DNA from: Chloroflexus islandicus
GTDB taxonomy: Bacteria > Chloroflexota > Chloroflexia > Chloroflexales > Chloroflexaceae
Assembly (NCBI RefSeq): GCF_001650695.1
Contig: NZ_LWQS01000093.1
Coordinates: 62,001-126,000 of the forward strand
DNA length: 64,000 nucleotides
Reading direction: 5' to 3'
Positions 28,001 through 35,914 of this stretch are shown here, one piece after another. How positions within the stretch are numbered: position 1 is the stretch's first letter; every line of letters begins with the position of its first letter. A program made the translations under genes and the position numbers. The notes beneath the pieces were generated by a model that was given only the letters and a program-made list of their open reading frames with translations, did no database searches and was not told the origin of the DNA.

Positions 28001-30738
28001 TCACGGAGATACCTCATCGGCACTGGACCGGGATAATCGATGATCAAGCGCATCCAAGTATCTCGGGCTTGCTGATTGCCGGGAGTACGGCCCATCACCC
28101 AACGCAAGGCTTCGTTGCTGACGTGCGGATCGAGCGAGGCTTCAAACCGATCATGAGCCGGTTGATCAGTTGGCTGTCTGCCCGCCTTAATGGCGTTGTA
28201 TAGAGTTGGATTAAGCGTTTGCAGTTCTTGATGAGCCGGTGATTGAGGTGATTGCTCGGAGAGTTCAACTCGCAAAAATGCCGCCAAATCGCTCCAAAAG
28301 GTGTTAAGTGTGCGGATCAGTGCAAGCCGCACCATGTCGCGGAAATGATCCCGCTCGATGCCGGCAGCTAACTTTGCTGCGTCCTGCCGGCTATCCGAGA
28401 AGATCACCAGCTTCCGCGATCCAGTTGCATTCACTGGCCGGAACGGCGACATTTCACGGAACAGCGCGCTAGCAATCACCTGACAGGCCTTTTGAAATCC
28501 TGTTCGATGATTACGCAACGGCGACTTAAACGTTTTGCGCGAACTGTAATCTGCGTCACAACGCGGGCATTTGCTTGGCAATGCCAGTTCGTGATCGCGC
28601 CGGGCTTCCGAAACATACCGACTAGTTGGAATAACAAAGAGCCAGCCGGGAATTTCATGAGGCTTAGGCGGCGTTTTATCTTGTATGACGAGGCCGGTGC
28701 TACGTTCCATTTTGGCCGGCACCCAGCGATATGTCACCTTATCCCGTTCCCATACCTCATCTTGTGGTGTTTCCGCCCAAGGCTGGTCATAAGGTTGGGG
28801 CCAAAAGACGGCATAAGTCCCGTAGCGTTGTTCTAAGGCTATCCGATCGGGCATATTCTCTAAATCAGGCTGATCCGCCGTCATGATGACAGCACTGCCT
28901 TTTTTCGATCGATACCCGCCTAAAAAAACATCACCACACACCTCACAGACGATGAGATCAAGCACCCGGGAACCACATGAACAAGATAACCGGTGGGTAT
29001 GGTAAATCGTACCAACGGTAGGTCGAGGTTGGAATTGCGGATCGTGACGCCGTTGTTGATCAACTGCTGGGTCAGTACAATCTGGATTGCAGCAAGCCCA
29101 TAAGTTTTGCAGATGGTGGAAAAAGAAGTGGCCGCGCACCGGTTGGGGTGAACGACCAGTTTTGCTGTTCCGTGACATACCTAATGCTAGCAGCAGTCCT
29201 CGCATTGCCGGCGATATCTGCGCGTCAGAGCCTGAACCGAACACCTGCCGATCGAGACGAGGTGCGAGTATGGGTCGCACCGATCCCAATTCAGCTTGGG
29301 CAGCGTCACGAAGCGCCTCATCAGCGCCGATCGCTGTCAATGCATTACCAAGCCGCTCCGCCGGACTAGCCCCCTTACCGCCACCCAACTGATTCGCTAA
29401 TGCATCCATCGCTGCTCGCACATCATTCTGATCAGGGTCTGGCGGCCCCTTAAGCGGATCGGGTTGGACAGCGTGAGCAAACGCTGCGAAAACGGACTGG
29501 TAGCTGCGTAAACGAACACGCGTCCCCATTTTGGGCGGTTGTTGTTGGCCGGAGATAAAAGCGAATTGATCACGACCAAAAAATTGGCGCAGGAAATCGC
29601 GGCCTTTTTGATTATCCTCAAGACTGGCTGTTGTCGTTAGAATCCGCAATTTTGGTGAGTCAGGCGTGAGACCTAACCGAGCAAATAAGAGACGCAGGAT
29701 ATACGCTACTTCTGTGCCGGGTGTACCACGGTAGGCATGCAGCTCATCAACGATAAGGAAGAACATGCGCTCAGGATGGCCGGGTTCAGCCAACCACTGG
29801 CGCGTCTGCTCAAAAATGTCCTGCTCAATCCTGCGCATGAGCATAATATTCAACATTGAATAGTTGGTGATGAGAATATCAGGTGACGTCTCCTGCATAT
29901 CCCAGCGCGACCACATTTCACCGCCATCCGGTCGAGGGAAATACGGCAGAATCTCTGCGTCCAATTGCTGGGATTGCACACCTTGTACAATGGCTTGATA
30001 CTGCTGATCAATCTCCTGCAAATACTCCCGCACCATGCGAATACGTTGCGGTTTGTTTGGCATTCCGGGAACGGGCGTCTGACCAGTGTAACGGCCAAAT
30101 GTGATACGATTGCCGGCACGGTTTGTATCAAGCCAATGATGGATGACATCATCGTCAAGCGAAATGCGCAACCGTCGAAGCTGGTCTTCAACCAAAGCAT
30201 TAAGTGGATAGAGAATCACTGCCCGCAGAGCAGTTGGACGGCGAATATGCGACCATTGAAACACCCGATCGCTATGTTCATACCGCCACCAATACCGCTC
30301 TGCGGGTGCGGCAGCAGCCTGCTCCCATGTGCGTGACTCACGCGCAAGCTGCGCCAATAACGGGAGTAAGAAACATTCAGTCTTGCCCGATCCCGTGCCG
30401 GTGGTTACCACCAGATCGCGTTGATGGATGATGGCGTGCTCCAGACTCTCCATCTGATGACGGTAGAGCGTCATCGTCGGAGGAAACAGCTTTTGCCCTA
30501 ACGCCGCCAAATCGTGGTATTCGGGCGGCAATTGACGCGCTGCGGAAGCGAGATTGAGGCCTGATGATTCGTAGACAGGAACGGGTTCAATAAGCGGTGG
30601 TTGGCTGAGCACTCCCGGTTGCATTAAGACCCGGTCCCGTTCTTCACTGAGCACCGGCGAACGGAGGGGGAACGCGCTTTTAAGATACAAGCGGTACATC
30701 TGCTCGATGCGCTGATAAGCGCCAATCACGTCATGCAT
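25072..30738 (-). CDS. Very large DEAD-box helicase with C-terminal DUF1998-type zinc domain (DpdJ/DrmA-like)
   Basis: An 1888-residue superfamily 2 helicase. Walker A TTGTGSGKT is at 112-120, motif Ib region AVILYPLNALVEDQ near 173, DELH at 331-334 and TTTASLED near 375. The second RecA domain has VGRAGRRAAGVSLAITF. Several CxxC zinc pairs are scattered between (CSCG, CEVCGD, CPRCDAD, CPQCNA, CPECAG, CNRC, CPVC). The C-terminus has the DUF1998-type CDTSCNLCLRDF. This architecture occurs in defence systems (DISARM, Dpd) and in MrfA-like repair helicases, which are much shorter. The ATG at 30738 overlaps the upstream stop by 8 bases and has GGAG 8 bases before it. It is third in a three-gene operon. 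A role as DNA translocase of a restriction module is inferred. Confidence 0.82.
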   Translation of the reverse strand: MHDVIGAYQRIEQMYRLYLKSAFPLRSPVLSEERDRVLMQPGVLSQPPLIEPVPVYESSGLNLASAARQLPPEYHDLAALGQKLFPPTMTLYRHQMESLEHAIIHQRDLVVTTGTGSGKTECFLLPLLAQLARESRTWEQAAAAPAERYWWRYEHSDRVFQWSHIRRPTALRAVILYPLNALVEDQLRRLRISLDDDVIHHWLDTNRAGNRITFGRYTGQTPVPGMPNKPQRIRMVREYLQEIDQQYQAIVQGVQSQQLDAEILPYFPRPDGGEMWSRWDMQETSPDILITNYSMLNIMLMRRIEQDIFEQTRQWLAEPGHPERMFFLIVDELHAYRGTPGTEVAYILRLLFARLGLTPDSPKLRILTTTASLEDNQKGRDFLRQFFGRDQFAFISGQQQPPKMGTRVRLRSYQSVFAAFAHAVQPDPLKGPPDPDQNDVRAAMDALANQLGGGKGASPAERLGNALTAIGADEALRDAAQAELGSVRPILAPRLDRQVFGSGSDAQISPAMRGLLLALGMSRNSKTGRSPQPVRGHFFFHHLQNLWACCNPDCTDPAVDQQRRHDPQFQPRPTVGTIYHTHRLSCSCGSRVLDLIVCEVCGDVFLGGYRSKKGSAVIMTADQPDLENMPDRIALEQRYGTYAVFWPQPYDQPWAETPQDEVWERDKVTYRWVPAKMERSTGLVIQDKTPPKPHEIPGWLFVIPTSRYVSEARRDHELALPSKCPRCDADYSSRKTFKSPLRNHRTGFQKACQVIASALFREMSPFRPVNATGSRKLVIFSDSRQDAAKLAAGIERDHFRDMVRLALIRTLNTFWSDLAAFLRVELSEQSPQSPAHQELQTLNPTLYNAIKAGRQPTDQPAHDRFEASLDPHVSNEALRWVMGRTPGNQQARDTWMRLIIDYPGPVPMRYLRDSIFDQLIANGICPGGANFTIKRYKDKRQWEWWYRCFDWSAQTPKRQINLSPAQSEHIKRMYDQLTSEIMYALFPHIARTIEGLGQGWVSYLPPHNPAPAIRSATEAVIRQLGVRRRHRYAESFHAGMDKSLRRFSQIYLKHREINSLDVQQQLIASKAGIPSSNGLVLDPDHLAVIPVDPIPNQVYYCPQCNARFLHNFEVCPECAGKRKLVSGALRNYFDYYTLLTDAPFVFRMNSEELTGQTDREERPKRQRWFQEVFLGEEIPKVHGVDLLSVTTTMEAGVDIGSLHAVMLANMPPRRFNYQQRVGRAGRRAAGVSLAITFCRGRSHDDFYYMRPEKMTGDPPPPPYVDLTSEPIFKRVLIKEVLRLAFSSDAQLPISSEGDNVHGEFGTIADWSACEPVVRGWIQDPANRPVIEGVIKMLSIETPWAGHDPDAVDFRDRMYTYISHDLVPEIDRIVNDEYYTQEALSERLANAGLLPMFGFPTRVRLLYTHWPKTANVWPPASGVIDRTLDLAISQFAPGSETVKDKAVHTAVGVVHLFRKGNQVSSDDGFVPPLNKGNPNMVGICNRCQAMVSLTPSLEPPQGGIEPTLQQCPVCHEHALRPVDAREPKAFFTDLTPRDFDGQFEWQPRATRPLLGINPPNTLTVVDNCTIAAMYDHIVSINDNGGRGGFDFHPAKLYRVPQTGAYAVLLDNDGERQESPVSVYGEAMRVALCSRRKTDILVVGINDWPDGVFADPTTVEGRAAWYSFAFWLRIAAGAHLDVDPLELQAGFRSLPSKGTFPVVGQAFLCDQLENGAGYCRFLAQPSEYAQLLAQADPAIDGSIANKWLQSSEHAGCDTSCNLCLRDFYNQPYHGLLDWRLALDMARIAITKNAVIDLATPWRSLPNPWMGTDTIPAIMARLGYANVETFGVLQGFIKANKQLIALLRHPLWSDHHPAWRQAVQIAQQKYPHFQIKPVNPFRALRRPADYV

Positions 30739-32071
30739 TGGTCAACTCCTCAATCTCCAACCGCAGCTTATCGCGCAATGCATCGATGAGCTCACGACTA
30801 ATGCCATCGTAGATGAGCCACCCGTTACGGTACAACGGCATGCGTCCTGAGGCTAAGATCAACGCTCGTTCGTACAGATCTGGCCATCGCCATCCATTGG
30901 GCACGGCAAGTTGATGTGTAGTAGCATGATATTGAATTGGACAAGACTGACCGGTTTCGTACCGGGCTAAAAACCGTAAACCATACCAATCTGCGCGTAC
31001 CCAACGTTGCGTGTCTTCATCAAAGTAAAGCATATATTGAGGTCGAAGATCCACTTGTTTGGAAGTGTGATCTGGTAATGGCCAGAATTCATACAACCCG
31101 CGCTTACCATCAAAACTTACCTCAACAAATGTCTTGCCATTAAAGATCTTTGTCCGATACGCATGTGGTCTTATTCCTTGTAATGCTTCTAATGACGCTT
31201 TCCATCGTTCCAACGGTGGTAATAGTCGCGCTAACCGTACCCCGACCTGCTCGGTTTGAATAGTGATCCGGTCGATGGATTTCAGTTTATCAAACACTTG
31301 TTTGTTATCAAATGCACGAAGATAGATAGTTGCCGGACCATTTCCATATTCTTGCGGCACGAATACGAGATTCACGCTTGCCTGAAGCTGTCGCAGCAAA
31401 GCGGTATCGCGCCGGCCGCTTAGCACCCAATCGCCAGCATGCACACCGTGCGTAATCGGAAACACAACCGACGGCGTTATCGCCCAACGCTTACGATCGA
31501 GCGATGTTTCGATATGACCGAGTAAGCGAAGATGACGCAGCATCTGCGCTGCATGAACAGGAGCGCCAAGACGCTGCCACGTTTGTTGCAGTGTGAGCCA
31601 ACTACCACGGCCAATCGCTGACATCCATAGGATTAGCCGATCATATTGTTGGGTGCGAATGTCATGAGATGGAAGGTGAGGGGTTTGCGTTGCTTCTTCG
31701 ACATCATCAAATGGATCGGCACTTGGAAATTTAGGAGATTGATCATAAGGGATGATAGGACCATTCTCATTCACCAAATGCTCGGCGCCCACCATTTTCC
31801 GAATCTCGGCAAGAGAAAAAGGGTGATCCAGCGGCTGACCGAGCCATTTTAGTGTAGAGATAATTGATTGAACCCTTTCTGGCATTTGACCAATCTCTGC
31901 ACTTTCAATTGCTAAAAAGACATAAAAATCACCGTGTCTTGCATGCTTTTCAACTCGGACTAGCGGAATAAAATGACCGAGATCATGAAGCTTGATATAT
32001 TTGGTAATCCTGCTCAACAGAATTGTTGATGTCATGCCACCACAGCGAAAGCCCTTATACCAACGCGGCAT
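30731..32071 (-). CDS. Unrecognised island protein
   Basis: A 446-residue soluble protein I cannot assign. The middle (about 150-215, RLILWMSAIGRGSWLTLQQTWQRLG then MLRHLRLLGHIE) looks like a winged-helix unit. The C-terminal third is rich in Trp and Tyr (LYEFWPLPDHTSKQVDLRPQY, WGLRFLARYETG-like phrases). No catalytic motif or signal peptide is seen. The start at 32071 is chosen because GGAGG lies 7 bases before it; a frame to 32140 would overlap the upstream gene. It sits 2 bases after the 722-residue gene and overlaps the helicase start, so the three are co-expressed. Confidence 0.7.
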   Translation of the reverse strand: MPRWYKGFRCGGMTSTILLSRITKYIKLHDLGHFIPLVRVEKHARHGDFYVFLAIESAEIGQMPERVQSIISTLKWLGQPLDHPFSLAEIRKMVGAEHLVNENGPIIPYDQSPKFPSADPFDDVEEATQTPHLPSHDIRTQQYDRLILWMSAIGRGSWLTLQQTWQRLGAPVHAAQMLRHLRLLGHIETSLDRKRWAITPSVVFPITHGVHAGDWVLSGRRDTALLRQLQASVNLVFVPQEYGNGPATIYLRAFDNKQVFDKLKSIDRITIQTEQVGVRLARLLPPLERWKASLEALQGIRPHAYRTKIFNGKTFVEVSFDGKRGLYEFWPLPDHTSKQVDLRPQYMLYFDEDTQRWVRADWYGLRFLARYETGQSCPIQYHATTHQLAVPNGWRWPDLYERALILASGRMPLYRNGWLIYDGISRELIDALRDKLRLEIEELTNA

Positions 32072-32073
32072 TG

Positions 32074-34242
32074 TTACGCCTCCGTATCCAACAGATGAGA
32101 CACCACGCCACACAGACGTATCGTTCCGATCTGCAGCCACTCAAAATCGTCGTCCGAAGCCATCTCAAGTTGATCCCAATCGACTAGCTTGACTAACGAT
32201 TGACTAAGCAACCCCTCAGCAGTGGCTTCGATCCGATAATCACCCGGCGTTTGCCACGGGATGCTAAAGGGTTGATTGGTTGGTTCCGTCTCTTCGTAGA
32301 TCTGCTTATCATCACTCAGCCGAAATACTCTGACATCAGCCGCTGGCGCAAAACCGAAGATCGTGACCTGTGGCCCAAACCCCGCTAACCAACCGCCACG
32401 CGGCGCGCGCAAACCGCCCGAAAGACCAATGTTGAGGCGCTCTCGTGGCTGCAAGGCACTATGCAGATCTGAGTGCTTGATTTCAACCCCATCCCACACC
32501 GGCGAGATCACCATACAATCCCGCACCTCCACCCATTCAGCAAATGACGGAATAGATTGCGGATGACCATGCCACTCAATCAAACGTTCTGCCCGTAGCT
32601 GCTCGAGATCGGCAAGCAACTCTTTCCGGCAGAGGATGATACATTTCGTTCCCAGCGGCACTCGTCCCCACGACGCATAGACTCCACTTTCAGGATTATT
32701 GGGATCTGGACGCAGGATCCAAAATGTGCGACTTGGCAAGAGTAGAGCGTTGAATTCGGGTGGCTGAATGACGGTATAGCGTACACCTTGATTCAGGTGT
32801 TGTTCATTAACTGGACAAAGGGGCATATACCAGCCGGGACGCTCGATGGTCAGTGTGTGAGGTTTGTTATCAATATCAACGATCAGCTCATCAATCTGCT
32901 GCCGGCGTGGGGTTTGGGGATATAAGAAATATTCGATCGCGCCACTTAACACATCTTCGCTCCGCCAAATACCCGCCATAAGGTAGTTGCGGCGCGAACG
33001 ATAACTGGTATGATCATTGCTCTCACCCCGAACCCACGCCTCATACACTTCATAAATTGCTTCTGCGATCGCTTCAGCCCGTTGTGATCGATCGCTTAAT
33101 AAACGCTGCAGGTGTTTAGTAAGGTAAGGAGCTGCCCGGCGTACTTTCGCAGTCACCATCTCGATATCCCAATCGTCGGGCCAGTTCGACTCACGGAACA
33201 GCCGGTATAGACGATTGCGATCCACGCCCCGCAACAACGCTTGGGAAATAGGGTAATTGATATAGCGGTTTGGGCCTTCACCGGGTCGGGCTGATGATAT
33301 GAGACCATTCTCGCCTAGCCACTTTGCCCATTCATGCCACAATGGTTCTTCATCGCCCGGTCGCATCCCACTCGGGCGACCAATTTCTTGGTTGAGTTGA
33401 AGCACTTCACAAAAACGGGTAAAGTAATTCGATGCCGCGATCGACTCTTCTTCATCTTCAGCCATCCGCGAGGCTGCTAAAACCATTGCCGCAAGAAAGG
33501 CGATACAATTCGGTTCACCATAGCGGTTTCGTCCCCATATCCGTCTAAAAACCACTCGCTGGCCATACACGACACGTCGCCGCACAGCGGCAATGAAAGG
33601 CTCTGGCGAGCGGCCAAGTCGTACAGTCAGTTGATGCTCAATCTGCTGGATGATTGCGTCATCGACGCTTAAGTAAACAACATGGCCTTGCGGAATACCA
33701 GCCGTGAAATACGTCGCCAACGCGTGGTTCCATTCATCGTAGCTATCCCACGATGATGATGACGATCGATGCAGTACAGGTTTCATTGCAGCAGGAGTTT
33801 GTTCTGAACTATTGGGTTTGCTATCGACCAAGATCGCCGGTGTAGCAGAGATGGTTTGATCAGATCGGACTTGGGTTGGTTCGCGAAAGAATTCAGAATG
33901 TTGCGCATCTGACGTATGCCAATGGTAGGTGCAAGTGTAACTATCTTCGTCATCAGGAATGCAGGAAGCTTTGAAGAAGAAGAGATTTTCAACCTGAATA
34001 ATGAAATGAGTCGCAAAGCTTGTTTTACTGAAGCACTGCACGCGGCGCGGAGCAAACCGTTCGGCTAATTCTTGCTGAATAGCGGCTATCGCTTCACGAG
34101 CTGCCTGATGAGCATCGGGAACGGCAAGACGCGCAAGTTGCTCGAGCGTGCTAATGCCTAGCTGCTGTAGCTTCAATTCAGTAGTCGTGGAAAGGCCAAG
34201 CAGTGTGATGGGGTAACCTGTGAGGGTGTGTGTCGTGATCAT
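32074..34242 (-). CDS. Unrecognised island protein with N-terminal alpha-CTD-like helix-hairpin-helix
   Basis: About 722 residues, first gene of the helicase operon. Residues about 10-38 (TLLGLSTTTELKLQQLGI, then STLEQLARL) closely resemble the DNA-binding fold of the RNA polymerase alpha C-terminal domain. The middle (about 200-330) has WNHALATYFTAGIPQGHVVY and a helical region. The last 90 residues look like a beta-sandwich (PWQTPGDYRIEATAEG). I do not know the family. The longest frame starts at 34458, but a TATAAT at 34287-34282 would put transcription near 34275. I therefore prefer ATG 34242 (AGGG upstream); 34251 is possible. The Dpd system has long proteins of unknown function in a similar place, but I cannot show homology. 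Confidence 0.68.
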   Translation of the reverse strand: MITTHTLTGYPITLLGLSTTTELKLQQLGISTLEQLARLAVPDAHQAAREAIAAIQQELAERFAPRRVQCFSKTSFATHFIIQVENLFFFKASCIPDDEDSYTCTYHWHTSDAQHSEFFREPTQVRSDQTISATPAILVDSKPNSSEQTPAAMKPVLHRSSSSSWDSYDEWNHALATYFTAGIPQGHVVYLSVDDAIIQQIEHQLTVRLGRSPEPFIAAVRRRVVYGQRVVFRRIWGRNRYGEPNCIAFLAAMVLAASRMAEDEEESIAASNYFTRFCEVLQLNQEIGRPSGMRPGDEEPLWHEWAKWLGENGLISSARPGEGPNRYINYPISQALLRGVDRNRLYRLFRESNWPDDWDIEMVTAKVRRAAPYLTKHLQRLLSDRSQRAEAIAEAIYEVYEAWVRGESNDHTSYRSRRNYLMAGIWRSEDVLSGAIEYFLYPQTPRRQQIDELIVDIDNKPHTLTIERPGWYMPLCPVNEQHLNQGVRYTVIQPPEFNALLLPSRTFWILRPDPNNPESGVYASWGRVPLGTKCIILCRKELLADLEQLRAERLIEWHGHPQSIPSFAEWVEVRDCMVISPVWDGVEIKHSDLHSALQPRERLNIGLSGGLRAPRGGWLAGFGPQVTIFGFAPAADVRVFRLSDDKQIYEETEPTNQPFSIPWQTPGDYRIEATAEGLLSQSLVKLVDWDQLEMASDDDFEWLQIGTIRLCGVVSHLLDTEA

Positions 34243-34281
34243 CGTAACCATACCCTGCTTGATACGGAGAGTTTTCATCTT

Positions 34282-34316
34282 ATTATACCAATGACATGAA
34301 CCAAAAGTGAACCAAA
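34282..34316 (-). promoter_or_regulatory. Candidate promoter of the helicase operon
   Basis: On the minus strand TATAAT lies at 34287-34282, with TTCACT about 18 bases upstream as a partial -35. It faces the three-gene helicase operon from the divergent spacer. Confidence 0.5.
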
Positions 34317-34403
34317 CTGTCTTCTGTTTTCTGATCCACGATACAGGACGATCGCAGTGAGGCGCGAATACGTGAAGACTGCACTGAAGTGGGCAGTATC
34401 TGC

Positions 34404-34409
34404 TATAAT
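34404..34409 (+). promoter_or_regulatory. Candidate -10 box of the DpdA/QueF operon
   Basis: A perfect TATAAT 40 bases before the GNAT start, facing right. I see no good -35 box at the usual spacing. With the box at 34282-34287 it forms a divergent promoter pair between the two island operons. Confidence 0.45.
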
Positions 34410-34448
34410 GGCGAACATCTGAGCCAGAGAGCTGCCTAACAAGCACGT

Positions 34449-34895
34449 ATGCCATCACAACCGATTGTACGTCCAGCCGAGTTAACTGATGTCACCGCCT
34501 GCAAGACCATTGCTGATGCGCACCGATCAGCATTGGGCTTCATCGTCGCTGCGACATTTGTTGATTCGATCCAGCGCCATCGATTGTTTGTGGCCGAGAC
34601 AGACGGTGAAGTCATCGGCTTTTTACGCTATAATCATCGGGTTCGTGGTGACGAGACGGCGTTATACGATATCTGTGTCGCAAAAAACTGGCAACGACAG
34701 GGGATTGGGCGGATGCTTATTACCGTATTGCGTGAATCCTGCTACGTACATCGACGGTATGCGATCATTGCCCGTTGTCCGGTAGACTTGCCGGCAAATG
34801 CGTTCTATGCCCGGCTAGGTTTTCAGCAAGTCACGATCGAAGCCGGACGGCGGCGACCACTTGTGCTCTGGCAATTAACGCTTGCGGAGGCGTAA
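34449..34895 (+). CDS. GNAT family N-acetyltransferase
   Basis: A 148-residue single-domain GNAT protein. The acetyl-CoA-binding motif A is RQGIGRMLI (83-91), preceded by the usual beta-strand YDICVAKNW; NAFYARLGF near 118 is the typical motif B. GNATs transfer acyl groups from acyl-CoA, usually to an amine. It is the first gene of the plus-strand operon, and its stop overlaps the DpdA-like start (TAATG). The substrate is unknown; the context suggests a possible role in DNA-base modification, or it could be unrelated. Confidence 0.85.
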   Translation: MPSQPIVRPAELTDVTACKTIADAHRSALGFIVAATFVDSIQRHRLFVAETDGEVIGFLRYNHRVRGDETALYDICVAKNWQRQGIGRMLITVLRESCYVHRRYAIIARCPVDLPANAFYARLGFQQVTIEAGRRRPLVLWQLTLAEA

Positions 34896-35914
34896 TGCGG
34901 TTCGTTGCCTCAGCTACACTCCGGCGCCACGATTTGCGCGGTCTGCTGCAACGTTGGGAGCGAACTGGCAGTGGCCTTGATCCGTTTCGCGAGATCATTT
35001 TGACACCTTTGCCCGGTCTGGCCGAACCAAGCACGGTGCAATTCGTGTATGAGCATTTCGTTGGGCGCAGCCGGATCTGGTTCGATTCGGGCGGTTATTT
35101 TGTTCAGCAAGGTGAGATAGCGTATGAAGAGCTGTACGATAAATTGATGCATTGGATTCTCAACAATCGTTGGGCTGATGTGTACGTGTTGCCGGATTAT
35201 GTGCCTTCTTCCGATCTGAGCCCAGCGGAAGTTGAAGAACGTATTCAGGCTACCATTAGCATTGCTCGCCTCTTTTCACGAGAACTTCCACCAGAAATTC
35301 GCGCGAAAGCTTTGCCGGTTGTGCAAGGTTATACGCGCGAACAGATCCGCGCTTGCGTTGATGCTTACCTTGAGATGGGATTCCGCTATATCGGGTTTGG
35401 GAGTTTTGACACAACTGGCGCCGGCAAAGACATTAACATTTTGACTCGGCGTGCCTTAAGCAATCTCGAATTTTTACAAGACCTAGCGGCGCGCTTTGGC
35501 TTTCAAACGCATGCCTTCGGTATTGGCACGCCAGCGCTTATTCCGATTCTGCACGAATTAGGTGTTAGTAGCTTTGATAGCTCCTGCTGGATTCGCACCG
35601 CCGGATTTGGCAATGTGTTATTACCTTTCCTTGGACGGCGTAATATCTCTCATGGGATGCTGCGAGAAATAGGTGGTGTGGCGTACAATGAAGAAAGTTT
35701 TGCCGAGTTGAAAGCATTGACCAAGCACCAATGTCCTTTTTGTGAATCATTTGAGCAGTTGCAAAAGGATCGCCTTGATCAAGCTCTCCACAATTTATTA
35801 GTAATCCATGACACGATCACAGCATTAGAACGTGATATTCATACCTCGAATCCCGAAATCCAATCTCTCATTGAGCGATCACGCTACCGCCGCATACAAA
35901 CCAAAAAGTTATGA
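34895..35914 (+). CDS. dpdA: DpdA-like tRNA-guanine transglycosylase homologue (7-deazaguanine DNA insertion candidate)
   Basis: A 339-residue TIM-barrel TGT-fold protein. Catalytic landmarks of TGT are kept: DSGG (64-67), D101 in VLPDYVPSS, VVQG (142-145), IGFG (166-169), and the nucleophile context ELGVSSFDSS with D228. A reduced zinc site has C280, C283 and H299 (CPFC, then LHN). True bacterial TGT is about 370-380 residues with a CxCxxC site. The shorter, diverged form resembles DpdA, which exchanges guanine in DNA for preQ0. The ATG at 34895 has GGAGG upstream and overlaps the GNAT stop; its own stop overlaps the next start (ATGA). Assignment to DNA rather than tRNA rests on divergence and context. 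Confidence 0.75.
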   Translation: MRFVASATLRRHDLRGLLQRWERTGSGLDPFREIILTPLPGLAEPSTVQFVYEHFVGRSRIWFDSGGYFVQQGEIAYEELYDKLMHWILNNRWADVYVLPDYVPSSDLSPAEVEERIQATISIARLFSRELPPEIRAKALPVVQGYTREQIRACVDAYLEMGFRYIGFGSFDTTGAGKDINILTRRALSNLEFLQDLAARFGFQTHAFGIGTPALIPILHELGVSSFDSSCWIRTAGFGNVLLPFLGRRNISHGMLREIGGVAYNEESFAELKALTKHQCPFCESFEQLQKDRLDQALHNLLVIHDTITALERDIHTSNPEIQSLIERSRYRRIQTKKL

